57,072 bases of DNA, taken from NCBI GenBank assembly GCA_001598975.1, contig BBXU01002425.1, forward strand, positions 1 through 57,072. Reading direction: 5' to 3'. A program made the translations under genes and the position numbers. Position 1 is the first letter of the stretch. Each line of letters starts with the position of its first letter. Source of the stretch: Parachlorella kessleri. Taxonomy: Eukaryota > Chlorophyta > Trebouxiophyceae > Chlorellales > Chlorellaceae. Positions 47,809 through 57,072 of this stretch are shown here, one piece after another. The notes beneath the pieces were generated by a model. The model worked only from the letters and a program-made list of their open reading frames with translations. It ran no database searches and was not told where the DNA came from.

Positions 47809-49695
47809 ATGCTTCGGTCGTCCCTGCTCGGAAAGGTGCGGGTTTGACTTTACCATAAAAAGGTGCTCTGAAAGTTGGCTGACAAGTGCTTGTGTTGGGC
47901 CTCCTTAGACGTAGGTATCCTAAAGCTGCAGCGGGGTGCAGCTGATCCTCATGGGTCACCACTAGGTTCTCGGGCGGGTAACACGAGTCCGATGGCACGT
48001 GTGCGACTCCGAAGTCGCTCTTCCTCTGGCAGGCTCAGATAGCAAGCCGCCGAGCTGAGCATCGCTGACGTGTTCTGCAGGACCTGGGGTTCGCCTGCTA
48101 CCCACCGTTGGCGAGGATAGAGTGCCCACTCCCCTCTGTGGTAAGTGGCTGATGGATTGGCATGGTCGTCCTGAGCATCCGCCAGCTGTCAGCCAGCTAT
48201 CCTGCATAGAATCCTGAACAGAGGCTCGAACCTGAACGTGGCAAGTGCCACCTGATCTTGAGGAGCCATGGCTTGCACAGGGAAACTCAGGAAAGTGGGT
48301 TACCTGCGCATCTTGCCGAGCTCGCGTGGGAAACCATTTCTTGCCTGCACAGGGGCTTAACTGCTCAACTGGAGCTACTACTGCTTGTGCAGGAGGACCT
48401 GCCAGCGTGGTACCCATTTACAGCTCTCAGTGTTCAGGGAGCCCCAGCAGCCCGGGCCGTGGCGACCCCACCATCCACCGTCAGAGCAGTGAAGCAAGAG
48501 GGCTCCACCGCCACCAGCCGCCAGGTTCACAGTGCCAGCAGCGGCGCCAGCGGCAGCAGCAGCAAAAGGAGTGCCTGGGCAGTGCATTTGCCCCGTACGC
48601 TCCCCAACCTGGCCTTACAAGCCCCTTCGCCCCACCCGCTGCTGGTGTCACCATCCCGCCCAGTGATGGAGCAGGTAGCCATGACCCGGCCACTGTCAGC
48701 AAGCTGGCGCAGCTGCTCCTGGGCCAGCCGCAGGCCTCCAACCAGCTCACAGCAATGGTGGCAGCCCTGAAGTCTAGGCAGAATGGCAGTCAGGAGACCC
48801 CACTGACCACACAGGAAAGCTGTGACAGCACCCCTCCTACGGGAGGCAAGAAACGACCTCTAGGCGCAGCAACAGGCCAGGGCTGCCCAAAGCCCCTGCC
48901 CCACCATTGCCCTACCCAGCAGCAGCAAAAGCAGCTATGCTCGGCGGCAGGTGCGCCAGCCCCCATCACCTGCGCCATCACTGCTGACACGCTTGAGCGC
49001 CTGGCACGCCTGCTGGTGGAGGTGCCGAGCCTCTCAGACTCCCTGGAGAAGGCGCTGTGGGGGGGCCTGGAAGCACAGCAGCAGCAGCAGCGGGGTCCGC
49101 AGCCACAAGAGGAGCAGGCCAGTGCCAAGCGCAGCAAGCCGAGCATTAGCCCTGCCGCTGTCGTGGCTACTCCTGAGGCGGCCTCTGCTGCACCACCCGT
49201 GCCACAGCAGACGATGTCTGACAACAGGTTGGGGGCTATATTGGCCGCACCCACCCCTCCTGCAGGCGCGGTCTTTGCCGCTGCCAGCATTAAGCCATCC
49301 CAATTCCTGGGTCCGATGTTGCGGACTGCGGCTCCAGAAGCGGCGCCGGCTGGCGCCTGAAATCACAGCCAGCCACCTTGTCTTTGCCACCTCCCAGCCA
49401 GCCTGGTAGGCTTAGGGCGGCCCAGCAGCTGCTGCCTGTTTCTGCAACTGCCCATGTGCTGCGTACCGTGGAGTACGACCGCCAGCAGCAGCAGCAGCAC
49501 ACAGCCCCTGCACAGCCCAGCCATGCTGCAACCACCATCAGGGCCCCAGGGGCACAGGCAGAGGAAGTGGCGGGGGCGACCAGGGAAGAAATCCAGCAGG
49601 CCCTGCTGCTGTGGCGCTACATGAGGGCCCGGAAGCAGAAGAGGGAGGCAGAGTCTGCGCTGCTTAAGTATTACGGCCAGAAGATCCACATTTAG
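47809..49695 (+). pseudogene. Paralog A3, apparently frame-broken copy of A2
   Basis: Exons equivalent to A2 are at 47809-47835 (MLRSSLLGK), 48081-48140 and 48393-49695. The helix units (KLAQLLLGQPQASNQL and ERLARLLVEVPSLSDSLEK), the AKRSKPSISP motif and the C-terminal EIQQALLLWRYMRARKQ are all present. There are two problems. The second exon is 60 nt here but 55 nt in A2, so it enters the long exon in the wrong phase. Within the long exon the frame that carries the helix units stops at 49358-49360, while the C-terminal helix sits in another frame that opens only after 49293. A frameshift between about 49294 and 49360 is therefore likely. It may be a young pseudogene, a truncated functional copy, or an assembly error. 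Confidence 0.6.
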
Positions 49696-51256
49696 GAGGG
49701 GCGTGAGTTGACTGGGTTGGAAATGGAGCACCACTTCTAGGAGTCGACACTCATGTACTGGCATCGTGTCTTGGAGGTGGCGCTTGAGTGCTTTGTGGGC
49801 CATACTGCAGTAGGTGGCTATCCGCGAGCAAATGCCATGTGAGAGTGACTGGTGAGAGGTCCTGTGTAGCAGCAAACGCCAACGAATGGCACACCCTAAG
49901 ATTTGCCAGCATTTTCAGCGCTCTGGCCCTTTTCCCTTTGCAAACTTCTACTTCTTTGAGCCATGGGTTTTGGGTCTCTGGTCCACAAAGAACCACCGCA
50001 TGGATATTCTCGGTTACTATTGATTATTGTCCCACTTGCTCCTGCCTGGATACACCCTCAGGTAGGCAGACTTGAGGAGACTCTTTTCCAGTACACTTGT
50101 TATGAGGTTGGCGGGCTGGCTGTAGGTCCGACTTGTTTCAAATGTGACCCACACGATTGCATTGCTATGGTGTTAGCTGATCCCTTACATATCAATAAAC
50201 TCTGGCAGTACTACCGTGGCAATTTTTTACCTGTTGTTGATAAGCAATAGGCACTCGATTACACTGTGTCGTGGTTCCTTTGAGCGTGTTTTGGCACGTG
50301 TTCCCAACCTGGGTAGTTCCTGGCTTCCTCCCTCTACTTGTTTGCTTCCATACCATATGACTCCCTTCCTAATTTTGCTAATCTGCGAGGAACACATTCC
50401 TGTCTGTTTGTCCCTCACGCCGGCCCTCGGTTATGGCTTGAAGCGTATAGTCAATATGAGTGAAACCAGCAATGTAGACGTAGCCTTGCCTCAATGTTGT
50501 GATGTCGAGCATCAGTGGTATTAGGAGGGGTTGTAGCATAGCCAGCTCCTGTGTCTGTAATATGTGCCATACACTGTGTCCCTCAGTATATTACTTCGGC
50601 GTTGGTCTCTATGCAGCCAGGGCCACGCATTCCCAGTGCTGCAGCAGTGCCGCTGGCAAACAGCGTTTATGGCATATGGGCAGCTGTGCCACTGCGCAAC
50701 TGAGGCTGCCTTTGGCCTGTTGAGGTACCCACGATGAGATTTACAATTCCAGACACTGCCCGTCAGTGGGGCCAACCCGCCTCAAAGAGCAGAGACGCAC
50801 AAGCACCTTGTACGACCGCATCCAGGCAGCAGTGGCAGAATCGAAGCACAGTGCAACCAGACCCTGGGCAACCCTGGGAGTCCTGCCATTACCAGACTGC
50901 CAGTAAGGGCGAGACTGCTGGTCCCACACCCTTGATGGACGAACACGTTGCATCCGGGCCAGAGTCAGCACAGCATAGTGGAATACTAGACCTGCTTCTG
51001 CCGTGGCTTGGATGCACCTAAGGCTAGCCAGCAAGACTCTCAAGCGCAGCAAGTATGACAGGACGATTCTCCTTCAAACACATATTACCAGGCATTGTGC
51101 ACATTCTTCTCTCCTTCTTGGAGGCAGAAGACATGTCTGCGCGCCCAGGGCCTCCCCTGCTTCGCCTGCGCTGACCTCGACCTGTAAAGGCCAGCTAAAC
51201 TGATCAGGTACTGCGTCAAATTTTAATTGATAGAGGGTATAGAGGACTGATAGAGG
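49696..51256. other. Intergenic, no gene seen
   Basis: This is the A3 3' flank and the reductase promoter. The segment near 50170-50270 resembles the A2 3' flank (CCTTACATATC, AATTTTTTACCTGTTGTTGA), marking the far end of the tandem duplication. No exon or RNA gene is recognised in the remainder. Confidence 0.5.
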
Positions 51257-54200
51257 ATGTCTGCGCAAGGCGCCACCATGCTGTACAAGAACTTGGGAGA
51301 CCTACGGGTGTCGATCGTGTGCCTAGGTAAGCTGCCCTGTTGCTCTCTCCTGAGGTACCCCGGCAGGTCCTCTGCCACAACAGCATTTGCCTTGTACACA
51401 CTGCTGCGGGCTGCTTCATGTCATGGCAGGCACCATGACATGGGGCGAGCAGAACACTGAGGCAGAGGCAGTGGAGCAGCTGGACTATGCCCTCTCACAG
51501 GGCGTCAACTTCATCGATACGGCCGGTGAGGCACTACCGTCTCTCTGCCCTGGACAGCAGTCCCTGCCTTGGCGGCCTGAGCAAAGGCAGTCGCTGCACT
51601 GCAGAAGCTCCCAGCGCTGCTGACCCACATCTGGCCCACACAGCTGCCACACTAGTGTGGCACTAAGCAAGACGGGAGCTGATGCTTTGGCTGACCCCGG
51701 AGAACGCTGCATTGGTCTCTGCAGAGCTGTACCCTGTGCCCCCACGGCCAGAGACCTGCGGCACCACCGAGGAAATTATAGGAAGGTGCGGCCTGGCGCT
51801 GGTTGAAACCAAGCACTGGCTTCAACCCTGCTGCTGCCTCCCTTCCCTCTCAACACCGGTTTTCTTTCTGTGGACTTCGTGATGTGGGTGACTGCACATA
51901 TCCAGCAGCGGATAACTTCAACATGTGATGTGCAGGTGGATGAAGGCAAGGGGCAACCGGGACCGGGTTGTTTTAGCAACCAAAGTCATGGGCGGCGGCG
52001 GTGACACTCGCACCTTTGTGCCTGCAAACAGGTGTGCTGACCGCGTGTGCTCTGACTTCAGTATTCCCTCCTCGCAGCTTTGTCCCTGCAAGCAGGTGTG
52101 CTGACTGCGTGTGCTCTGACTTCAGTACTCCCGCCTACTGTTTGGGTAGCGGTACATATGTATTGCGGCACCATCCACTCGGCAGTCAGCCTCCTGCGGG
52201 GTGGAGCTTGGAGCACAGTGCCCCAGCCACTTCCAACATAGCAAGCACTGGATTCAAGCAGTCAGTGCTTTTTAAGATGTGTCATTGCAGGTCTTTGATA
52301 TGGCCAGGTACACACTCAGCGACTGCCATGTATGTGCCCTATCCCTAGCCATTTGGTGCCCTTGGCGGGACGGAGGGGCAAATGCACACTCAGCGACTGC
52401 CCCCGCCATGGACGCACACTTCCCCCAGGTCCTCGGTGGCCCTGGCGGGACGGTTCCCTCTTGACCCTGCTGCAGCCTCCTCCGGGCCCACATGACCCCT
52501 GCAGGCTGGACCTGCCCCTAGCCCGAATGCCCTACAACACACTGCACTGCAGGAAGAGGAGATACAGTGATGTACTTAGCCCGTTCTGCACCTTCACACA
52601 CCTCCTGCTGTGGCCCCCGCAGGAGTGTCCCGCCCAACCCGGCTGCCCCCCCGCCTCGGCTGGATGCTGAGCAGATCAGGGCGGCGGTGGAGGCGTCCCT
52701 CCGACGGCTGCAGACCCCCTACATCGATCTCATACAGCTCCACTGGCCACAGAGGTACGGAGGCCGGGTAGCACCAGTGAGTGCGCGCCTTCCACTGGCA
52801 CCCCGAGTGCAGTGAGGGACTCGGCGACCGGGTAGGGAGTCGAAGCAGGGAAGACAGTCCAGGCCAGTGTAATGACACGCAGGAGAACCAGGCGCCACCG
52901 GATCCCAATGGGTGGGCGTCAGGCGGGTCTCCTAGGGCGCCTTGTCCGATGGGGGCCAGGCCGGTCTCCTAGGGCATCTCGCCTGCAGCTTATGTGCAGG
53001 CGCTAATAAGCTGGAGCACCGAAGCATTTGCCGTGCATGACCCTGCTGCAGGTATGCCCCTGTGTTTGGTCGCAACCAATACCTGCTGGAGAAGGCAGCC
53101 GGCCAGGATGCTGGCAGCTTTGATGAGCAGGTCCAAGCAGTGGGGGAGCTGATCAAGGAGGGCAAAGGTGGGTGATACTTTATTAGTATGGGTGGCAGGT
53201 AGTGGAAACAGGGAGTAGAGCTGGGCTGACTGGACTGGCAGGGCTGGATACATTGGGCAGGCATTGAGCGAGTGTGATCCAGACTGCTTCCAAGGAGGCT
53301 TCTGTGGCAAGGAAGCCCTGGAGGCCGCGAAACTTGGTAGCAGTTTACGCCAGGGCCCCTCGGCAAGTGGACATACAGGCGCACGCACGCTTGCTGTTGG
53401 GGTGGGGCCCCTGGTGCCACTGTGTGACTGGGTGACAAGCAAGCCATACTGAGCGGCAGCACGGCACTGGGTCACACATCCTTGGTAGGGAGCATGTGGC
53501 ATGGCCCAAATATCATGAAAGTACAATAACCAGGCACCCCACTTGTCTGCATGCAGTCCGGCACTGGGGCCTGTCCAACGAGACCCCTTTCGGCGTCGCC
53601 AAGATGTGTGAGACCGCTGCCAGGCTGGGGGTGGCGGGGCCGGTGACAATACAAAATGACTTTTCGCTGCTGGACCGGCGCTTTGAGGGGCACCTGGCGG
53701 AGGCTTGTGCGCCCCACCACTACAACATCAGGTGAGTGTGGGGGCTGAGGGCTCGCAGGGACACGCTGGGGAGGCTTGTGGGCCCGACGAATGCCAAGGG
53801 CAGGTGTTGCCAGCAGGTTTACAACTCGACGCTGCGCCTCCCCTAATCTGTGCCACTGCAGCTGTGGCAGTTTGGGGAGCAAACCCACCCCACACTGGAG
53901 GTGGGCAGGAAGCATAGCATGGTTTTTACTAGTTCACTGTTTCTTTCCTGGTGTGGCTGATGTGCCTGCAACAGCATGGCCTGGGGGGTGCAACGTCAGC
54001 ATCTACCTAGCTGTTTGCTTTGCTGGGTGCAGGCTGCTGCCATATGGCCCGCTGGCAGGAGGCACGCTGACAGACAAGTACCACAATGGCAGCGCACCTC
54101 CCGAGTCCTCCCGCCATGTCAAGTTTCCCGACTTCCAGGCGCGGCTGCGGAGGCTGTTGTGAGATGTCTTACATGCCTGGCTTTTCCGACACCAGGGGCA

Positions 54201-54907
54201 ATGCCCTCAACAGGGTAGCCTGGGTGCTGCGGCCTGCTAAGCTGTGCTGTGCTGGCCAAACTGCAGGGGGGCCCCTGGCGCGGTTGCCTGGCCCGCCCTG
54301 CAGCCACGGTACTACACCACCCCAGGCTGTTGCTGCCTTCTATGCTGAGCTAGTAGGGAACAATGGGCTGTTCCTGGCGTAGCTACCATACTTACTAAGA
54401 AGCGCCTTCCTGCCTGCAGCCGCGGTACCACTCGGAGCGCAGCCTGGCGGCCGCGGCCTGCTATGCCGACCTGGCACAGCGCAAGGGGCTGACGCTGGCG
54501 CAGCTCGCTCTGGCCTGGTGCAAATCGCGGTGGTATGTGGCATCCACCATCATTGGGGCTACCACCCTGGAGCATCTCAAAGTGAGCCAGATTTGAATGT
54601 TCGAACTGTTGAGGGAGGGGGATACTTGGGAGGGGAGACCCCGGCGCGAAGTGAAGACTTAGCACTCCAAACTGTAGAGAAAACGCCTGCCACCTGGCGG
54701 CCTCACTGTGGGCACACTGCTGAGAGTACAAGGTGGCAGCAGGGGCTGATCCACCGCTTTGATAAGGGGCCTTCGGCGTTGAGTAGGGCGTGTGCACCTG
54801 CGCTGCAGAAGAACATTGCAGCGTTTGAGCTTGACTTGGACAAGGACACCCTGAAGGAAATTGACGCCATCCACCTCCAGCATCGCAACCCCAACGTGAC
54901 GGACTGA
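51257..54907 (+). CDS. Aldo-keto reductase (Tas-like)
   Basis: Ten exons join in frame to 370 residues: 51257-51326, 51430-51525, 51725-51785, 51936-52031, 52623-52754, 53052-53167, 53557-53731, 54033-54138, 54420-54581 and 54809-54907. It has the aldo-keto reductase barrel features. The catalytic tetrad is visible as Asp in VNFIDTAELYP, Tyr in the same motif, Lys in VVLATKVMGGG and His in YIDLIQLHWPQR. Also present are IKEGKVRHWGLSNET, QNDFSLLDRR, LLPYGPLAGGTLTDKY, LTLAQLALAWC and STIIGATTLEHL, which together form the NADPH-binding half. The closest pattern is the Tas/plant long-chain subgroup. It would reduce aldehydes or ketones with NADPH; the substrate is unknown. No clear targeting peptide is present. 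Exon 8 ends CAG|GCGCGG, needing a poor GC donor. Two internal duplications are listed separately. Confidence 0.93.
52013..52142 (+). repeat. 64 bp tandem duplication across an exon-intron border
   Basis: The end of exon 4 of the reductase and the start of its intron (TTTGTGCCTGCAAACAG then GTGTGCTGACCGCGTGTGCT) are repeated 64 bp downstream with few changes. The second copy is preceded by CTCCTCGCAG and followed by GTGTGC. It thus forms a potential 18 nt exon at 52078-52095 that keeps the reading frame and repeats the peptide FVPA. Confidence 0.85.
53178..53262 (+). repeat. Dispersed ~85 bp repeat, copy in reductase intron
   Basis: This copy lies inside the intron after 53167. It runs from TATTAGTATGGGTGGCAGG through AACAGGGAGTAGAGCTGGGC to CAGGGCTGGATACATTGGGC. 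It is the same element as the inverted copy at 4133-4216 and the copies at 56398 and 56812. Confidence 0.75.
54304..54379 (+). pseudogene. Vestigial duplicate of reductase exon 9
   Basis: After an acceptor-like CCCTGCAG, this stretch encodes PRYYTTP and, one frame over, QAVAAFYAELVGNNGLFLA. The real exon 9 (54420-54581) begins after CCTGCAG with PRYHSERSLAAAACYADLA and GLTLA. Matching start and matching spacing indicate a partial exon duplication that has since suffered a frameshift. It could not be spliced in without breaking the reading frame. Confidence 0.7.
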
Positions 54908-55411
54908 GCTGGGAAGGGCCTCAGTTTTAAGGACTTGACTGGATGGTGTAGCTGCTGGGCTACTTGCTCTCTCATACCAAAATGTTATTGCTCTTCCTCA
55001 TATCCATTGAGTCTTTACATTTTGGAACGCATTGCACGTTTACTTGCAAGAACTGCAGATGATATTGTTTCACATTTCGTCAGGACGGGTCATCATGCGA
55101 TTGGCAGTGCTGGGGCTGCGGCAAATCGTGCCTTGGCCAGTGTGACTCAGTTCTAGGCTAGTAAACCAGGAGCAGGGACAGGCAGGAGGTGCTGCGGTGG
55201 TTTTTCGAGCAAGCAAATGATTCAATAGGCAGTGAAGCGTAGCTAGCTAGCTATAGCCTTGGGAGAGCCATGCATAGTCCTGTCTTACAGCTGCATGTGC
55301 CGTGCTCCGCATGCTGGCCTACAACTTCTCCAGAAGCCCGCCAACAGCAAAATGCAGTGCGGTGACTATTTCGGTTACTGTATATCGTGTACATTGCAGC
55401 AGCCCAGCCAT
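54908..55411. other. Intergenic, reductase 3' flank and Canopy gene promoter
   Basis: About 500 bp between two plus-strand genes with no recognisable exon. It contains the AT-richer reductase 3' flank and a GCTAGCTAGCTATAG palindromic stretch near 55241-55255, whose role is unknown. Confidence 0.55.
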
Positions 55412-57072
55412 ATGCGCACCCTGGTGCTGCTCCTAGGCTTGGCTCTCTTGGCACCATGCTTGGGCCAGCGCCTGCAAGCCAAGTGCAGCGCCTGCCGGGC
55501 TGTCACGGTATGAGAAGAGAGAAGTATGACACATGGATCAGTAGTGATAGTTTGCGTAGGCCCTGAGGCTACGTGTGACTAAGGCCTGATTGGTGTCAGT
55601 GAGATGGCAGGTGCTGACCTGAGAGAGCTCGCAGGATACCTGCAACCTTATGGCTGCAAGTTGCGGGCACTGTTTGCAGAGAGAGTTGGCTGACCGGCTT
55701 GACAAAGAGAAGCCCAGGAACCACTTGGACATGCGCCACCGACTAGATAAGCATGGCAACCGCTACGGCAAGGTCATCGACTACAAGTGAGCCTCCTTTC
55801 TCTCAGCTGTTTGTCCCTCCAAGCTCCTCACACTGAGCATTCTATACGGCTTTGCCCTACTGCCTCTGCAGCTTGCCTTGTCTAACAGATGCCCTTGGTG
55901 GCCCCCCAATTGCATACCCACCCTCAGCACAACAGGAGACGTAAGCGCACCTTCCTTTTGCCTGACCTCTGCCCAGACTGAGTGAGTTACGCGTCATCGA
56001 GCTCTTGGAGGGCCTCTGCTCGGCCATGAACGACTACGAGTTTGTGCCAGCCAACAAGAGCGGCAGCAGTGGCAGTAGCAGCAGCGAGGCTCGTTGGGCA
56101 CGCTCCTCAGAGCTGGGGGTCAACCGCAACTTTGACCTCAACAAGTGGGTGGTGGTGGAAGCTAAACGGGCCTTTATATGAGCAAAATCTAAAAGGTATT
56201 GGTGCGTGCTGCGGCCAGCCCTTGGCTGCAGCCCTTGGCCGAGGGTCGTGGCCCGCAAAACCACACCAGCTTGGGGAGCTGCCAATCAAGCACTGCGTGT
56301 AGCCTGCATGCTTGTCGTTGTTGAGTGTGACAGCGAGTGAGATTCAGACCCAGGTTACCAGCCCACACAGGGACCTGCACCCGGATCATGAGCGTTTTTA
56401 GTAAGGGTGGCAGGTAGTGCGAACAGAGTTGAGATGGAATATGGCTATACGAGGTCTGGGCTGGATGCAGTTATGCTCTGGGTCTAGCTTGAGCTTTGAG
56501 CCAGTAGGCGTCCTTTACTAGGCTCTCACAGGTTGTGCGCAACAAAGGCGCTCCTTGTCGGTGCAGGATGCGGCTGCGGGAAGACCAGCGGCTGCTGGGC
56601 AGCTACTGCAGCGACCTGGTTGAGCGGCACGAGGACGAGGTGGCAGCTGCGATCAGGGCGGCCAAGGTGGACGCTGATGGTAGGCTGGGCTGGGCTGGGC
56701 TGGCCTCCATGATGAGGGCGGGGGATGTAGGGGCTCTAACTGTTCTTTGGGTTGAAGGTGGCATATGACGGAGTTTGCGCTGCGGGGACAGCTGGCCTGA
56801 CTTTAACTGTAAAGGGTGGCAGGTAGTGCATATTGAGAGTTTAGGGGGGTCTGTACCGCCAGGGCTAAATGCAAGTGATGCTCTATGGTTTGATTGGGTC
56901 CGGCAACATGCTCTGGTGCTGGCCAAAATGTGTTGGCTGGTAGCACAGGAGTCAGGCGGGGCAGCTTGCAGGGTGGCTGATATCACTGTTGTCATGTCAG
57001 TCACCGAAGACTTGTGGCAGCAGTCTTAGCGCAGTAACGCTGCCAAGTCAGAGCAGGGGATGTGGTCTGCCA
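55412..57072 (+). CDS. Canopy-family (DUF3456) ER saposin-like protein, 3' end missing
   Basis: Four exons are visible in frame: 55412-55507, 55680-55786, 55977-56144 and 56567-56679. The last ends in phase 1 with donor GTAGGC, and the remaining exon or exons lie past or near the right edge. The ATG at 55412 gives a clean signal peptide (RTLVLLLGLALLAPCLGQ) followed by KCSACRAVTRELADRL. Then come the Canopy core KVIDYKLSELRVIELLEGL and CSAMNDYEF, a Ser/Gly-rich insert, and LLGSYCSDLVERHEDEVA. The spaced cysteines (CSAC, GLC, YC) fit the disulphide-bonded saposin-like fold. Canopy proteins are ER-lumenal co-chaperones; animal members help mature Toll-like and FGF/LDL receptors. The client in this organism is unknown. 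Two dispersed-repeat copies sit in its introns or flank. Confidence 0.88.
56398..56480 (+). repeat. Dispersed ~85 bp repeat, copy in Canopy intron
   Basis: Reads TTTAGTAAGGGTGGCAGG then TAGTGCGAACAGAGTTGAG and ends GGGCTGGATGCAG. It lies in the intron between exons 3 and 4 and has the same orientation as the 53178 copy. Confidence 0.75.
56812..56885 (+). repeat. Dispersed repeat, diverged copy
   Basis: Begins AAAGGGTGGCAGGTAGTGCA and ends CCAGGGCTAAATGCAAGTG. The centre is diverged, but the head and tail match the other copies. It lies after the last visible Canopy exon. Confidence 0.6.

Noticed and set aside
48258..48770. Alternative 170-codon frame across the start of the A3 long exon
   Set aside because: It is the frame dictated by the 60 nt exon 2, but it lacks the family motifs, which lie in the other frame; taken as evidence for a lesion, not a new protein.
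48790..49290. Minus-strand frame of 166 codons
   Set aside because: It is the antisense of the conserved helix-unit region of paralog A3; the sense frame is conserved among three copies.
1..57072. CRISPR arrays, operons, phage or insertion-sequence genes
   Set aside because: Genes are split by spliceosomal introns and spaced singly; no spacer-repeat array, transposase, integrase or reverse transcriptase motif was seen.

Overview
The window is nuclear DNA from an intron-rich eukaryote. The best fit is a chlorophyte green alga related to the Chlamydomonas/Haematococcus group. Evidence is many short exons with phase-consistent GT-AG introns of about 100-400 nt, GC-rich exons, abundant CAG-coded Gln and Ala/Ser/Gln-rich low-complexity protein, and one product with a plastid-transit-like N-terminus. 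The clade is an inference; no organelle or rRNA marker is present. Genes were assembled by hand from splice sites, so internal exon edges are predictions that were checked for reading-frame phase.

Left third (1-15131, + strand): a Gln/Ser-rich nuclear-type protein (paralog A1, 1418-3015); a large seven-exon protein (5915-11568) with a propeller-like front, a coiled coil and a beta-rich segment, which may be a FAAP100/FANCB-type protein (weak call); and a clear DNAJC8-type J protein of the spliceosome (12101-15131). Middle (15672-30002): a plastid-type EF-hand protein with hydrophobic segments (-), the proteasome assembly chaperone PSMD9/Nas2 (-), a polytopic membrane protein (+, divergent from PSMD9), an ankyrin-repeat protein (-) and a DUF486 membrane protein with a long disordered C-terminal extension (-).

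Right third: three minus-strand genes for low-complexity, possibly regulatory proteins. These are a LisH protein resembling NPAT (31079-34078), a coiled-coil protein with an N-terminal ATG8-binding-like motif (36611-38807) and an acidic/NLS/leucine-zipper-like protein (41052-43025). Next come two more copies of the A1 family in direct tandem: A2 (44025-45867), which looks intact, and A3 (47809-49695), which looks frame-broken. The window ends with a ten-exon aldo-keto reductase (51257-54907) carrying two internal duplications, and a Canopy-family ER protein (from 55412) cut by the right edge.

The genes do not form a pathway. Recurring themes are proteostasis and RNA processing (DNAJC8, PSMD9, Canopy) and a cluster of Gln-rich nuclear-type proteins. 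The most unusual material is the locally expanding A1/A2/A3 family with its internal ~25-residue helical repeat, GC-AG introns, 16-26 nt micro-exons, the duplicated exon pieces in the reductase, and a dispersed ~85 bp repeat.
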